From: JAFKKS01 sp039808325
GTDB lineage: Bacteria > Pseudomonadota > Alphaproteobacteria > Rhizobiales > Xanthobacteraceae
Assembly: GCA_039808325.1 (NCBI GenBank)
Contig: JBDHSU010000117.1
Location: 1 to 12,510 of the forward strand
DNA length: 12,510 nt
Reading direction: 5' to 3'
In this document: positions 6,484 to 12,510 of the stretch, piece after piece
How the letters are laid out: the number at the start of each line of letters is the position of its first letter
Numbering within the stretch: position 1 is the first letter of the stretch
The notes under the pieces: generated by a model
The model's input: only the letters and a program-made list of their open reading frames with translations
Told to the model about the DNA's origin: nothing
The model's database searches: none
Made by a program: the position numbers and the translations under genes

Positions 6484-7409
6484 CCGATGCTCCGCGGCAT
6501 TTCCTCGATCTCACGGATATCCCGGCGGGTGAGCTGCGCGGGATGATCGAATCGAGCCGCGCGCTCAAGGCGCGCTGGCGCGAGGATCGCCGCACGGCCG
6601 GGCGTCCGCTCGAAAGCAGGACGCTGGCGATGATCTTCGACAAGCCCTCGACGCGCACGCGGGTGTCGTTCGACGTCGCGATGCGCCAGCTCGGCGGCGA
6701 GGTCGTCTTCCTCACCGGCCAGGAGATGCAGCTCGGGCGCGGCGAGACCATCGCCGACACCGCGCGCGTGCTCTCGCGCTATGTCGATGCGATCATGATC
6801 CGCATCCTCGACCACAATGCGCTGCTGGAGCTCGCGCGCTACGCCACCGTGCCGGTCATCAACGGGCTCACGCGCGCCTCGCATCCCTGCCAGGTCATGG
6901 CGGACGTGATGACGTTCGAGGAGCATCGCGGCCCGATCAAGGGCAGCACCCTCGCCTGGACCGGCGACACCAACAATGTGCTCGCCTCGTGGATGCATGC
7001 GGCGCAACGGCTTGAGTTCCGCCTGCGCGTCGCGACGCCGCCGGAGCTTGCGCCGTCGAAGGCGCTGAAGGCGTGGGCGGCTTCTTCCGGCGCCGCGATC
7101 GAGATCGGCTCCGATCCGGAGGCGGCGGTCGCCGGCGCCGACTGTGTGGTCACCGATACCTGGGTGTCGATGGGCGACCGTGACGGCGAGCGCCGGCACA
7201 ATCTGCTCAAGCCGTACCAGGTGAACGGGCGGCTTATGGCAAAAGCGAAATCGGACGCCATATTCATGCATTGCCTGCCGGCGCATCGGGGCGAGGAGGT
7301 GACCGACGAGGTCATCGACGGCCCGCGCTCGGTGGTCTTTGATGAAGCCGAGAACCGCCTGCATGCTCAGAAGGGCATTCTGGCTTGGTGTCTCCACGCT
7401 GGCGTGTGA
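6480..7409 (+). CDS. argF: Ornithine carbamoyltransferase ArgF
   Basis: This cytoplasmic enzyme joins ornithine and carbamoyl phosphate to give citrulline, the sixth step of arginine synthesis. The 309-residue protein has the carbamoyl-phosphate motif STRTR at 57-61, HPCQ at 135-138, the SMGD loop at 230-233 and the ornithine-site motif HCLPAHRG at 264-271. The start is read as TTG at 6480: it overlaps the argD stop in TTGA, is preceded by GGGGAG about 8 bases upstream and gives the family length and N-terminus (TDAPRHFLDLTDI). No in-frame ATG exists before residue 22, which would be too late. Overlap with argD implies coupled translation, supplying two arginine steps together. hslO begins directly after the TGA. 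Confidence 0.96.
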   Translation: MTDAPRHFLDLTDIPAGELRGMIESSRALKARWREDRRTAGRPLESRTLAMIFDKPSTRTRVSFDVAMRQLGGEVVFLTGQEMQLGRGETIADTARVLSRYVDAIMIRILDHNALLELARYATVPVINGLTRASHPCQVMADVMTFEEHRGPIKGSTLAWTGDTNNVLASWMHAAQRLEFRLRVATPPELAPSKALKAWAASSGAAIEIGSDPEAAVAGADCVVTDTWVSMGDRDGERRHNLLKPYQVNGRLMAKAKSDAIFMHCLPAHRGEEVTDEVIDGPRSVVFDEAENRLHAQKGILAWCLHAGV

Positions 7410-8486
7410 ATGAACGAACCTCAGATTCCCGAGCGGGCGCCTGCCCAGGCGGCCGTGGATGACAGCATTCTGCCGTTTCAAGTCGACGCGCTGGACCTGC
7501 GTGGCCGCGTGCTGCGGCTCGGGCCCGCGGTCGACGAGATCCTGACCGGCCACGGCTATCCGGCGCCCGTCACCAAGCTGCTCGGGCAGGCGGTGGCGCT
7601 CGGCGTCCTTTTGGCGACATCGCTGAAATTCGACGGACGCTTCATCCTGCAGACGCAGACCGACGGCCCCGTGCGCATGCTGATCGTCGACTTCATGTCG
7701 CCCGGCGGCGTGCGCGCCTGCGCGCGCTTCGACAAGGAGCGCGTGGCGGCGGCGATTGCCGCGGGAACCGTCGACGATCAGACGCTGCTTGGAAAAGGCC
7801 ATCTCGCGATGACCATCGACCAGGGCGGCGCGCGCAGCCGCTACCAGGGGCTGGTCGCGATCGAGGAGGGCGGGCTCGAGGCGGCGGCACACGAATACTT
7901 CCATCGCTCCGAGCAGATTCCGACGCGGCTGCGCCTCGCGGTCGCCGAGGATTTCCAGAAGGGTCCGGAGGGGTTGCGCCGGCATTGGCGCGCCGGCGGC
8001 ATCCTGCTGCAGTTCCTCCCGAAGTCGGAGGCGCGGCAGCGGCAAGCCGATCTCGATCCCGGCGATGCGCCGGAGGGAACGGCGCCGCATCAGGTGGCGG
8101 AGGACGACGCCTGGGTCGAGGGCCGTTCGCTCATCGAGACCGTCGAGGATATCGAGCTGCTCGACCCGACGCTGTCGAGCGAGCGGCTCGCCTATCGGCT
8201 GTTCCACGAGCGCGGCGTGCGCGTGTTCAAGGAGCACAAGATCGTTGCGCGCTGCTCCTGCTCACGCGACAAGATCACCGACATGCTGCAACGCTTTTCC
8301 GACGCCGACCGCAACGACATGGTCGAGAACGGCGTGATCTCGGTGACCTGCGAATTCTGCAACAGGACCTATGTGGTCGAGCCTTCGGAAGTGCAGCCGC
8401 AAGAGGCGGCGCAGGGCGAGGCACGGCAAAACGACGCGCGACAAGACGCGCCACCCGGGAGATCGCGCGGCGCCGCCAAGGGCTGA
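7410..8486 (+). CDS. hslO: Redox-regulated chaperone Hsp33 (HslO)
   Basis: Hsp33 is a cytoplasmic holdase switched on by oxidation. Four cysteines bind zinc when reduced and form disulfides on oxidative unfolding. All four are present in the C-terminal module: CSC (C282, C284) and CEFC (C314, C317), about 30 residues apart as in the family. The N-terminal substrate-binding domain shows TKLLGQAVALGVLLATSLKF and RFILQTQTDGPVRMLIVDF. At 358 residues it is longer than the roughly 290-residue enterobacterial form, because of linker sequence and a polar Gln/Ala/Arg-rich tail of about 35 residues after the zinc module. The ATG at 7410 immediately follows the argF stop, so it is probably the last gene of the arg operon. 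Confidence 0.95.
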   Translation: MNEPQIPERAPAQAAVDDSILPFQVDALDLRGRVLRLGPAVDEILTGHGYPAPVTKLLGQAVALGVLLATSLKFDGRFILQTQTDGPVRMLIVDFMSPGGVRACARFDKERVAAAIAAGTVDDQTLLGKGHLAMTIDQGGARSRYQGLVAIEEGGLEAAAHEYFHRSEQIPTRLRLAVAEDFQKGPEGLRRHWRAGGILLQFLPKSEARQRQADLDPGDAPEGTAPHQVAEDDAWVEGRSLIETVEDIELLDPTLSSERLAYRLFHERGVRVFKEHKIVARCSCSRDKITDMLQRFSDADRNDMVENGVISVTCEFCNRTYVVEPSEVQPQEAAQGEARQNDARQDAPPGRSRGAAKG

Positions 8487-8534
8487 TCTGCCAATTTGTC
8501 GCCGGGCGCTATGTCGTTCCGGCGTGCGCGACAT

Positions 8535-8580
8535 CTTCGCCGCCCTTCGAGGCTCGCTTCGCGAGCCTCTCGGGATGAAG
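8535..8580. repeat. Dispersed palindromic repeat, copy 2 (hslO/apaG junction)
   Basis: The core is a perfect 9-bp hairpin, GAGGCTCGC (8549-8557), TTC, GCGAGCCTC (8561-8569), set in CCCTTC...GATGAAGG flanks. The 17-mer CTTCGCCGCCCTTCGAG at 8535-8551 is identical to 3843-3859 in copy 1, so both belong to one family. Copy 2 is shorter and lacks a clear GTCATCCTGAGG end. It fills the gap between the convergent hslO and apaG. Neither strand shows a T-run, so any terminator role would not be canonical. Confidence 0.75.
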
Positions 8581-8595
8581 GATAAAGTCTCTGCC

Positions 8596-8988
8596 TCAGT
8601 TGATGGTGCGCGTCTCGTCGGGCGCGTCGAGCGAGAACGCCGGCACCTCGATGTCGAAGGGCTCGCCGTTCGATCCGACCATGCCGTAGGTTCCAACCAT
8701 GAAGCCGGAGGGCGTCGGTAGCGGCACGCCGCTGGTGTAGTCGAAGCTCTCGCCGGGCTGCAGCACCGGTTCCTCGCCGACGACGCCGGGGCCGCGTACC
8801 TCCTGCAGCCGCCCCAGGGCGTCGGTGATGCGCCAATGGCGCGTCTTCAACTGCACCGTATCGGCGCCGTGATTGGTGATCTCAATCGTATAGGCCCAGA
8901 AATAATAGCCGTTCTTCGGCGAGGAGCGATCCGGCACGAACCGCGGCGTCACCTTGACTTCGATGCTGTGCGTCTTCGCGCGATACAT
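8596..8988 (-). CDS. apaG: ApaG domain protein
   Basis: ApaG proteins are small single-domain proteins with a fibronectin-III-like fold. Older annotations call them Co2+/Mg2+ efflux proteins, but their role is not settled. From the ATG at 8988 the protein has 130 residues, the usual length. It shows the family blocks FWAYTIEITNHG, TRHWRITDALGR, QEVRGPGVVGE, LQPGESFDYTSG and PLPTPSGFMVGTYGM. The frame is open nine codons further to a GTG at 9015. That start has no better ribosome-binding site and adds residues atypical of the family, so it is not preferred. The gene converges with hslO and diverges from opgC. No ApaH partner is in the window. Confidence 0.93.
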   Translation of the reverse strand: MYRAKTHSIEVKVTPRFVPDRSSPKNGYYFWAYTIEITNHGADTVQLKTRHWRITDALGRLQEVRGPGVVGEEPVLQPGESFDYTSGVPLPTPSGFMVGTYGMVGSNGEPFDIEVPAFSLDAPDETRTIN

Positions 8989-9136
8989 GGCTGGGCTATC
9001 GGTCCGGTCGGTCACAAGGCGGGCGGAACGCTTCGCGAATCTCGTTGTTCAGGATAGGGCCGGCCAGCCCGGCAAGTCCATTGAAACGCCTGGCCGGGCC
9101 CGCCGAACGGATGGCCGCTGCAGGTGAAGGCACGGG

Positions 9137-9179
9137 AAGCGAGCCTGCCATCATTGTTCGGGACCCGATGGGCTCGCTT
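9137..9179. promoter_or_regulatory. Inverted repeat in the apaG-opgC divergent control region
   Basis: AAGCGAGCC (9137-9145) and GGCTCGCTT (9171-9179) are perfect 9-bp arms 25 bases apart, with a smaller perfect palindrome, TCGGG-A-CCCGA, at 9158-9168 between them. A second inverted repeat, CCGGCCAG/CTGGCCGG, lies at 9060-9067/9090-9097. The right arm ends 45 bases before the opgC start. A weak promoter guess for opgC is TTGTTC at 9154 and CTTAAA at 9177. GGCTCGCTT also occurs in repeat copy 2 (8551-8559), so this may instead be a decayed copy. No gene is supported in 8989-9224. Confidence 0.4.
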
Positions 9180-9224
9180 AAACGTGCATTCCCAACTTCT
9201 GGCGTCCACGGTAAGGTTTGACCG

Positions 9225-10442
9225 TTGAACGACATCGACACATCGACTCTGCGGGAGCTTGCGGCGACCAAGGTGCCGCCGCCGGCCATTGCGCCTGCTC
9301 GCGATCTGCGTCTCGATCTCTTTCGCGGCCTGGCGCTGTGGCTGATCTTCCTCGATCACATCCCGTCGAACGTCGTGAGCTGGATCACGATCCGCAATTA
9401 CGGCTTCAGCGACGCGACCGAGATTTTCGTCTTCATCTCCGGCTATACCGCCGCTTTCGTCTACGGGCGTGCGATGCGTGAGCGCGGAACCTTGATCGCC
9501 ACCGCGCGCGTCTGGCGGCGGGCGTGGCAGGTCTATGTCGCGCACATGTTTCTCTTCGTCATCTATATGGCGGAGATCGCCTATGTCAGCACGAGCTTCA
9601 ACAACCCGCTCTACTCGGAAGAAATGGGCATCCTGGACTTTCTGCGGCAGCCGGATGTGACGCTCGTCCAGGCACTGCTTCTCAAGTTCAAGCCGGCCAA
9701 CATGGACGTGCTGCCGCTCTATGTCGTGCTGCTGTTCGGACTGCCGCCGGTCCTGTGGCTGATGCTGCGCTCGCTGACGGGCGCGCTCGTCGCCTCGATT
9801 CTGCTTTACGTCGTCGCGCGTGTCCTGGATTGGAACATCGCCGCTTATCCGAACGGCGAGTGGGTGTTCAATCCGTTCGCGTGGCAGTTGCTGTTCGTCG
9901 TCGGCGCATGGTGCGCGCTCGGCGGCGTGGAGAAGTCGATGGCGCTGCTGCGCTCGCGCACGCTCTTCGTCCTGTGCATTGCCTATCTTCTGTTCGCGTT
10001 CGCCGTGACCCTCACCTGGCATATTCCGGCGCTCGCGCCGTTCATGCCTAAGTGGTTGGCCGAAATCATCTATCCGATCAATAAGACGGATCTTGACGTG
10101 TTGCGGCTGCTGCATTTCGGTGCGCTCGCCGTAATCACGGTGCGTTTCGTGCCGCAGGACTGGCCGGCGCTTACATCCCCATTTCTGCGCCCGGCGATCA
10201 TTTGCGGCCAGCATTCGCTGGAGGTTTTCTGCCTCGGCGTGTTCCTTGCCTTCACAGGTCATTTCATCCTTGTCGAGATTTCTGATCGGATCTCGATGCA
10301 GATCGCCATAAGCGCGATCGGGATCGCGCTTATGGTTGCGGCGGCAGCGATGATCGGGTGGTATAAAGTCATCGAGGGGCGGCGGCCGGGACCGCGCCCC
10401 CCCAAGAGTCTAGGCTCGGACCTCGCGGGGGGCGAGGCATGA
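9225..10442 (+). CDS. opgC: OpgC-family membrane acyltransferase (periplasmic glucan decoration)
   Basis: OpgC proteins are polytopic inner-membrane acyltransferases. The characterised ones add succinyl groups to osmoregulated periplasmic glucans. The 405-residue protein has about ten hydrophobic segments and family motifs: RDLRLDLFRGLALWLIFLDH at 27-46, GFSDATEIFVFISGY at 60-74, FNPFAWQ at 215-221 and CGQHSLEVFCLG at 328-339. The start is taken as TTG at 9225 because GGTAAGG lies at 9210-9216, 8 bases upstream; no suitable ATG exists before residue 84. The 3' end overlaps the next gene in ATGA, joining it to two SGNH proteins. Odd points are a perfect 30-nt palindrome at 10306-10335 and a run of seven C near 10397. 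The family is confident; the donor (succinyl, acetyl) and acceptor are not known. Confidence 0.88.
   Translation: MNDIDTSTLRELAATKVPPPAIAPARDLRLDLFRGLALWLIFLDHIPSNVVSWITIRNYGFSDATEIFVFISGYTAAFVYGRAMRERGTLIATARVWRRAWQVYVAHMFLFVIYMAEIAYVSTSFNNPLYSEEMGILDFLRQPDVTLVQALLLKFKPANMDVLPLYVVLLFGLPPVLWLMLRSLTGALVASILLYVVARVLDWNIAAYPNGEWVFNPFAWQLLFVVGAWCALGGVEKSMALLRSRTLFVLCIAYLLFAFAVTLTWHIPALAPFMPKWLAEIIYPINKTDLDVLRLLHFGALAVITVRFVPQDWPALTSPFLRPAIICGQHSLEVFCLGVFLAFTGHFILVEISDRISMQIAISAIGIALMVAAAAMIGWYKVIEGRRPGPRPPKSLGSDLAGGEA
10306..10335. repeat. Perfect 30-nt palindrome inside opgC
   Basis: CCATAAGCGCGATC (10306-10319) and GATCGCGCTTATGG (10322-10335) are perfectly complementary arms separated by only two G residues. 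The palindrome lies within the last membrane segment of OpgC (residues 361-371, AISAIGIALMV). The pairing is direct observation; no function is assigned. Confidence 0.9.
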
Positions 10443-11203
10443 AATGGGTTATGCGGGCGCTTGCGGGCGCTCTTTCCTTGTTTGCGGCCCAGGCCTTCGC
10501 GGTCGAGCAGCCTGCGCCGCCGTCCTGCGTGGCGCCGGAACATGTGACTCATGTCGAGGGGAAGCTGCCGGCCTCGGCGGCGGCAATCGCCAAGGAGCAT
10601 CGTCTCGACATCCTCGTTTTGGGCACCGGCTCTTCGACGCTGCCGGGAGCGGACGGCACCAATGCCGCCTATCCGATGCGACTGAAGGCGGCGCTTCAGG
10701 AGCGGCTCAAGAACGTCAAGATCGATCTGAAGATCGAGGTGCGCTCGCGCCGCACCACGGCGGATATGGTTAAGACCTTGCAAACGGTGCTCGACGCCAA
10801 GCCGGACCTGGTGATATGGCAGACGGGCACTTTCGACGCCATGCGAGGGGTCGATCCCGACGAGTTCCGCGCCACGCTGAAGGGCGGAGTGAAGAAGCTG
10901 CAGGCGGCCGGGGTCGATGTCATCCTCGTCAACATGCAGTATAGCCCGCGGACGGAGATGATGGTCGCCGCCGGCACCTACGCGGAAAACATGCGCTGGG
11001 TGGCGCAGCAACGCGACGCCCCGCTGTTCGACCGGCTCGGTCTGATGAAGTACTGGAGCGAAGAGGGAACGTTCGACTTTTCTGCGCCGGAAGCGGCTTC
11101 GAGGGTGGCGCAGCAAGTGCATAACTGTATCGGAAAATTGCTGGCTGACCTGATCATGGACACACTCAATATCGGCGGCCCGGAGAAGAAAGACCCGCAA
11201 TGA
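10439..11203 (+). CDS. Exported SGNH-hydrolase-like protein, probably catalytically degenerate
   Basis: This 254-residue protein has a signal peptide with likely cleavage after A21 (AQAFA|V) and is thus predicted periplasmic. It aligns along its length with its downstream neighbour: shared C-x-AP near the mature N-terminus, SST, YP-x-RL-x-AAL, PDLV-x-WQ-x-GT, AG-x-DV-x-L, LF-x-R...M-x-x-W-x-EE and C-x-x-x-LLA. The block I serine survives in TGSST (S65 likely). The block II glycine is replaced (VRSRRTT), the block III Asn of GTN is Phe (G130-T131-F132), and no D-x-x-H catalytic pair exists near the C-terminus, where the partner has DELH. It is therefore probably a non-enzymatic paralog or a very divergent esterase. 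Its start overlaps the opgC stop in ATGA, and its stop overlaps the next gene the same way. Confidence 0.82.
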   Translation: MKWVMRALAGALSLFAAQAFAVEQPAPPSCVAPEHVTHVEGKLPASAAAIAKEHRLDILVLGTGSSTLPGADGTNAAYPMRLKAALQERLKNVKIDLKIEVRSRRTTADMVKTLQTVLDAKPDLVIWQTGTFDAMRGVDPDEFRATLKGGVKKLQAAGVDVILVNMQYSPRTEMMVAAGTYAENMRWVAQQRDAPLFDRLGLMKYWSEEGTFDFSAPEAASRVAQQVHNCIGKLLADLIMDTLNIGGPEKKDPQ

Positions 11204-12021
11204 ACGTCATGCGTTCGCTCGCCCTTGGCCTGCCTTTCGCTCTCGTCCTTTTTTCCAGCCCGACCCTCCAGCAAGCCGCCGCGCAAGCGCGCGCCGAGGT
11301 TGGCCAAGCGGCGGCGCCGGTCTGCTTCGCGCCGAAGGACCTACTGCAGTTGGGGGCGCCATTGCCGCGCGTGAACGAGCGGCTGATCCGCGGCGGCGCG
11401 CTCAAGATCGTCGCGGTTGGCTCGTCCTCCACCGCCGGCGCCGGCGCGAGTTCGCCGGCGATGAGTTATCCGAGCCGTTTGCAGGCCGCCCTGCGCGAGA
11501 AATTTCCGGCCGCGGCGATCACCGTGCTCAACCGTGGCATCAACGGCGAGGAAGCCGTCGACATGATGAAGCGGTTCGACGCCGAGGTCCTCGCCGAACA
11601 TCCCGATCTCGTCCTCTGGCAGGTGGGCACCAACGCGGTGCTGCGCGACCATGCTGCGATCGGCGTCGCGCCGCTGATCAAGGAAGGGCTGGAGCGCCTC
11701 AGGCATGCGGGCACCGACGTCGTTCTGATCGATCCGCAGTTCGCGCCGAAGGTTCTCGCGAAGCCGGACGTCGATGCGATGGTGCGTCTCATCGGCGTCG
11801 AGGCGAAATTCGGGGGCGCCGGCTTGTTCCAGCGTTTCGCGATCATGCGGCACTGGCGCGAGGAAGAGCGAATCCCGTTCGCGACGCTGCTCTCGCCGGA
11901 CGAGTTGCACATGAACGACTGGAGCTACGGCTGCGTCGCGCACCTGTTGGCGCAGGCCATCGGCAACGCCGTGCATCCGGCCACCGTCGCGCGCGTGCCG
12001 AAGAGCATGGTCGGGCGGTAA
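11200..12021 (+). CDS. Exported SGNH/GDSL-family hydrolase (probable carbohydrate esterase)
   Basis: This 273-residue protein begins with a signal peptide (hydrophobic core about 7-19, likely cleavage near AAAQA at 26-30), so it should act in the periplasm. All SGNH blocks can be seen: block I GSSST-x-G with likely nucleophile S76, block II NRG with G113, block III GTN with N145, and block V DELH with D234 and H237. The fold is shared by esterases and acyl-transferring enzymes working on polysaccharides. The position after opgC suggests that it removes or moves acyl groups on a periplasmic glucan or another envelope glycan; this is inference. The ATG at 11200 overlaps the preceding stop in ATGA, with GGAGAAG upstream. 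It is the last gene of the cassette. Confidence 0.85.
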   Translation: MNVMRSLALGLPFALVLFSSPTLQQAAAQARAEVGQAAAPVCFAPKDLLQLGAPLPRVNERLIRGGALKIVAVGSSSTAGAGASSPAMSYPSRLQAALREKFPAAAITVLNRGINGEEAVDMMKRFDAEVLAEHPDLVLWQVGTNAVLRDHAAIGVAPLIKEGLERLRHAGTDVVLIDPQFAPKVLAKPDVDAMVRLIGVEAKFGGAGLFQRFAIMRHWREEERIPFATLLSPDELHMNDWSYGCVAHLLAQAIGNAVHPATVARVPKSMVGR

Positions 12022-12045
12022 GCCCTTCTCCCGCGTCGCTATCGT

Positions 12046-12124
12046 CGTCATGGCCGGGCATGGCCCGCCGAGGAACGCCCTTTTGTCCCGGCCATCCACG
12101 TCTTGCTTAGGGTAAGGCATGACG
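12046..12124. repeat. Palindromic intergenic repeat of a second type (SGNH/metZ junction)
   Basis: Nested inverted repeats are seen: outer CGTCATG (12046-12052) with CATGACG (12118-12124), and inner ATGGCCGGG (12050-12058) with CCCGGCCAT (12087-12095), followed by CCACGTCTTG. The motif ATGGCCGGG...CCCGGCCATCCACGTC resembles an abundant intergenic repeat I recall from Bradyrhizobium-like genomes. It differs from the repeats at 3791 and 8535. It lies between convergent genes. No coding potential is claimed. Confidence 0.7.
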
Positions 12125-12165
12125 GCGGCTCACTCAGATTCTCAGGATGAGGCCGGGAGCGTCCC

Positions 12166-12510
12166 CTACACCGCCTTCAGCGCGTTGAGCACATCCTCGG
12201 CAACATCGTCGGGGTGTTCGAGCCCGGCGGAGATGCGCACCACTCCGTCGCCGATACGGAGTTCCGCGCGCTGCTCCGGCGTGAGGCGCTGATGCGTCGT
12301 CGTTGCCGGATGCGTGACGAGGGTTTTCGCGTCGCCGAGATTGTTCGAGATGCGGATGAGCTTCAGCGCGTTGAGGAAGCGGAACGCCGCCGCCTTGCCG
12401 CCGTCGATTTCGAGCGCGAGGAGCGTCGAGCCGCCGCGCATCTGCTTGCGCACCGTCGCGGCCTGCGGATGGTCGGGGCGGCCGGGATAGATCAGGCGCT
12501 TGAGCTTGCC
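12166..12510 (-). CDS. metZ: O-succinylhomoserine sulfhydrylase (MetZ-like), 3' part (start outside window)
   Basis: The visible 114 C-terminal residues belong to the Cys/Met-metabolism PLP enzymes. They include the stretch IYPGRPDHPQAA, then KQMRGGSTLLALEI, the highly conserved SNNLGDAKTLVTHPATTTH, and the family ending ISAGLEHPDDVAEDVLNAL. The enzyme would use sulfide and O-succinylhomoserine to make homocysteine for methionine synthesis. The PLP lysine and N-terminal half lie beyond the window edge, so substrate assignment rests on the resemblance of this C-terminal part to MetZ. A cystathionine gamma-synthase, an O-acetylhomoserine sulfhydrylase or a methionine gamma-lyase relative remains possible. 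The stop is TAG (12168-12166 on the minus strand), and the gene converges with the SGNH cassette. Confidence 0.85.
   Translation of the reverse strand, partial: GKLKRLIYPGRPDHPQAATVRKQMRGGSTLLALEIDGGKAAAFRFLNALKLIRISNNLGDAKTLVTHPATTTHQRLTPEQRAELRIGDGVVRISAGLEHPDDVAEDVLNALKAV

Noticed and set aside
5964..8237. Very long open frame on the minus strand (about 757 codons) across argD, argF and hslO
   Set aside because: It is antisense to three well-identified genes, and its translation is rich in Arg, His and Ala with no recognisable domain. Such frames arise from third-position GC bias in GC-rich genomes. Similar antisense frames over pstB, phoU, phoB and opgC were rejected for the same reason.
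8989..9015. GTG at 9015 as the apaG start
   Set aside because: It adds nine residues atypical of ApaG and has no better ribosome-binding site. The ATG at 8988 gives the usual 130-residue protein beginning MYRAK.
8996..9289. Minus-strand open frame overlapping the apaG and opgC starts
   Set aside because: It crosses the divergent promoter region and both gene starts, resembles no family I know, and has no plausible ribosome-binding site.
10397..10403. Run of seven C near the 3' end of opgC as a phase-variation tract
   Set aside because: Seven bases is short, the run lies in the poorly conserved C-terminal tail, and a slip would not disrupt the enzyme core. Other copies or length variants cannot be assessed here.
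12139..12152. TTCTCAGGATGAGG as a further copy of the GTCATCCTGAGG repeat family
   Set aside because: Only a half-site-length match is present, without a partner arm or the shared CTTCGCCGCC core. It may be a decayed remnant but cannot be supported.

Overview
The window is a 12.5-kb piece of a GC-rich alphaproteobacterial chromosome. The best fit is the Hyphomicrobiales/Rhizobiales, near Bradyrhizobium, Rhodopseudomonas or the Xanthobacteraceae. The evidence is a GcrA cell-cycle regulator, an OpgC-type acyltransferase, the gene content, and dispersed palindromic repeats of a kind common between genes in that group. The taxonomic placement is inference. No phage, plasmid, IS, CRISPR or RNA gene was recognised.

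Region 1 (1-3761, plus strand) is the distal part of a phosphate operon: the end of pstC, then pstA, pstB, phoU and phoB. Junctions are 2 nt, a 4-nt ATGA overlap, 14 nt and 2 nt, so the genes almost certainly share one message. PstC and PstA form the membrane channel and PstB is the ATPase. PhoU passes transporter status to the Pho signalling system, and PhoB is its response regulator. pstS and phoR would be expected upstream and are not in view.

Region 2 (3762-5072): a palindromic repeat and a likely gcrA terminator separate phoB from the convergent gcrA (minus strand). A 361-bp control region follows, holding three GANTC (CcrM-type) sites, two of them forming the arms of a perfect palindrome. 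Beyond it is an open frame for a 62-residue, two-helix membrane protein.

Region 3 (5073-8486, plus strand): a near-consensus sigma-70 promoter with a palindrome in its spacer and a strong hairpin at the predicted 5' end of the transcript, then argD, argF and hslO. argD and argF overlap and appear to start at GTG and TTG. The first two supply arginine biosynthesis steps; hslO encodes the redox chaperone Hsp33.

Region 4 (8487-12510): a second copy of the palindromic repeat, then apaG (minus). A divergent three-gene cassette (plus) follows: opgC and two translationally overlapped, exported SGNH-hydrolase paralogs. After a third, different palindromic repeat comes the 3' end of a MetZ-like O-succinylhomoserine sulfhydrylase gene (minus). 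The cassette looks like an envelope-glucan acyl decoration unit. Its first SGNH protein has lost most catalytic residues, while the second keeps them. This cassette, a perfect 30-nt palindrome inside opgC, the GANTC palindrome before gcrA and the argD leader are the points most worth a second look.
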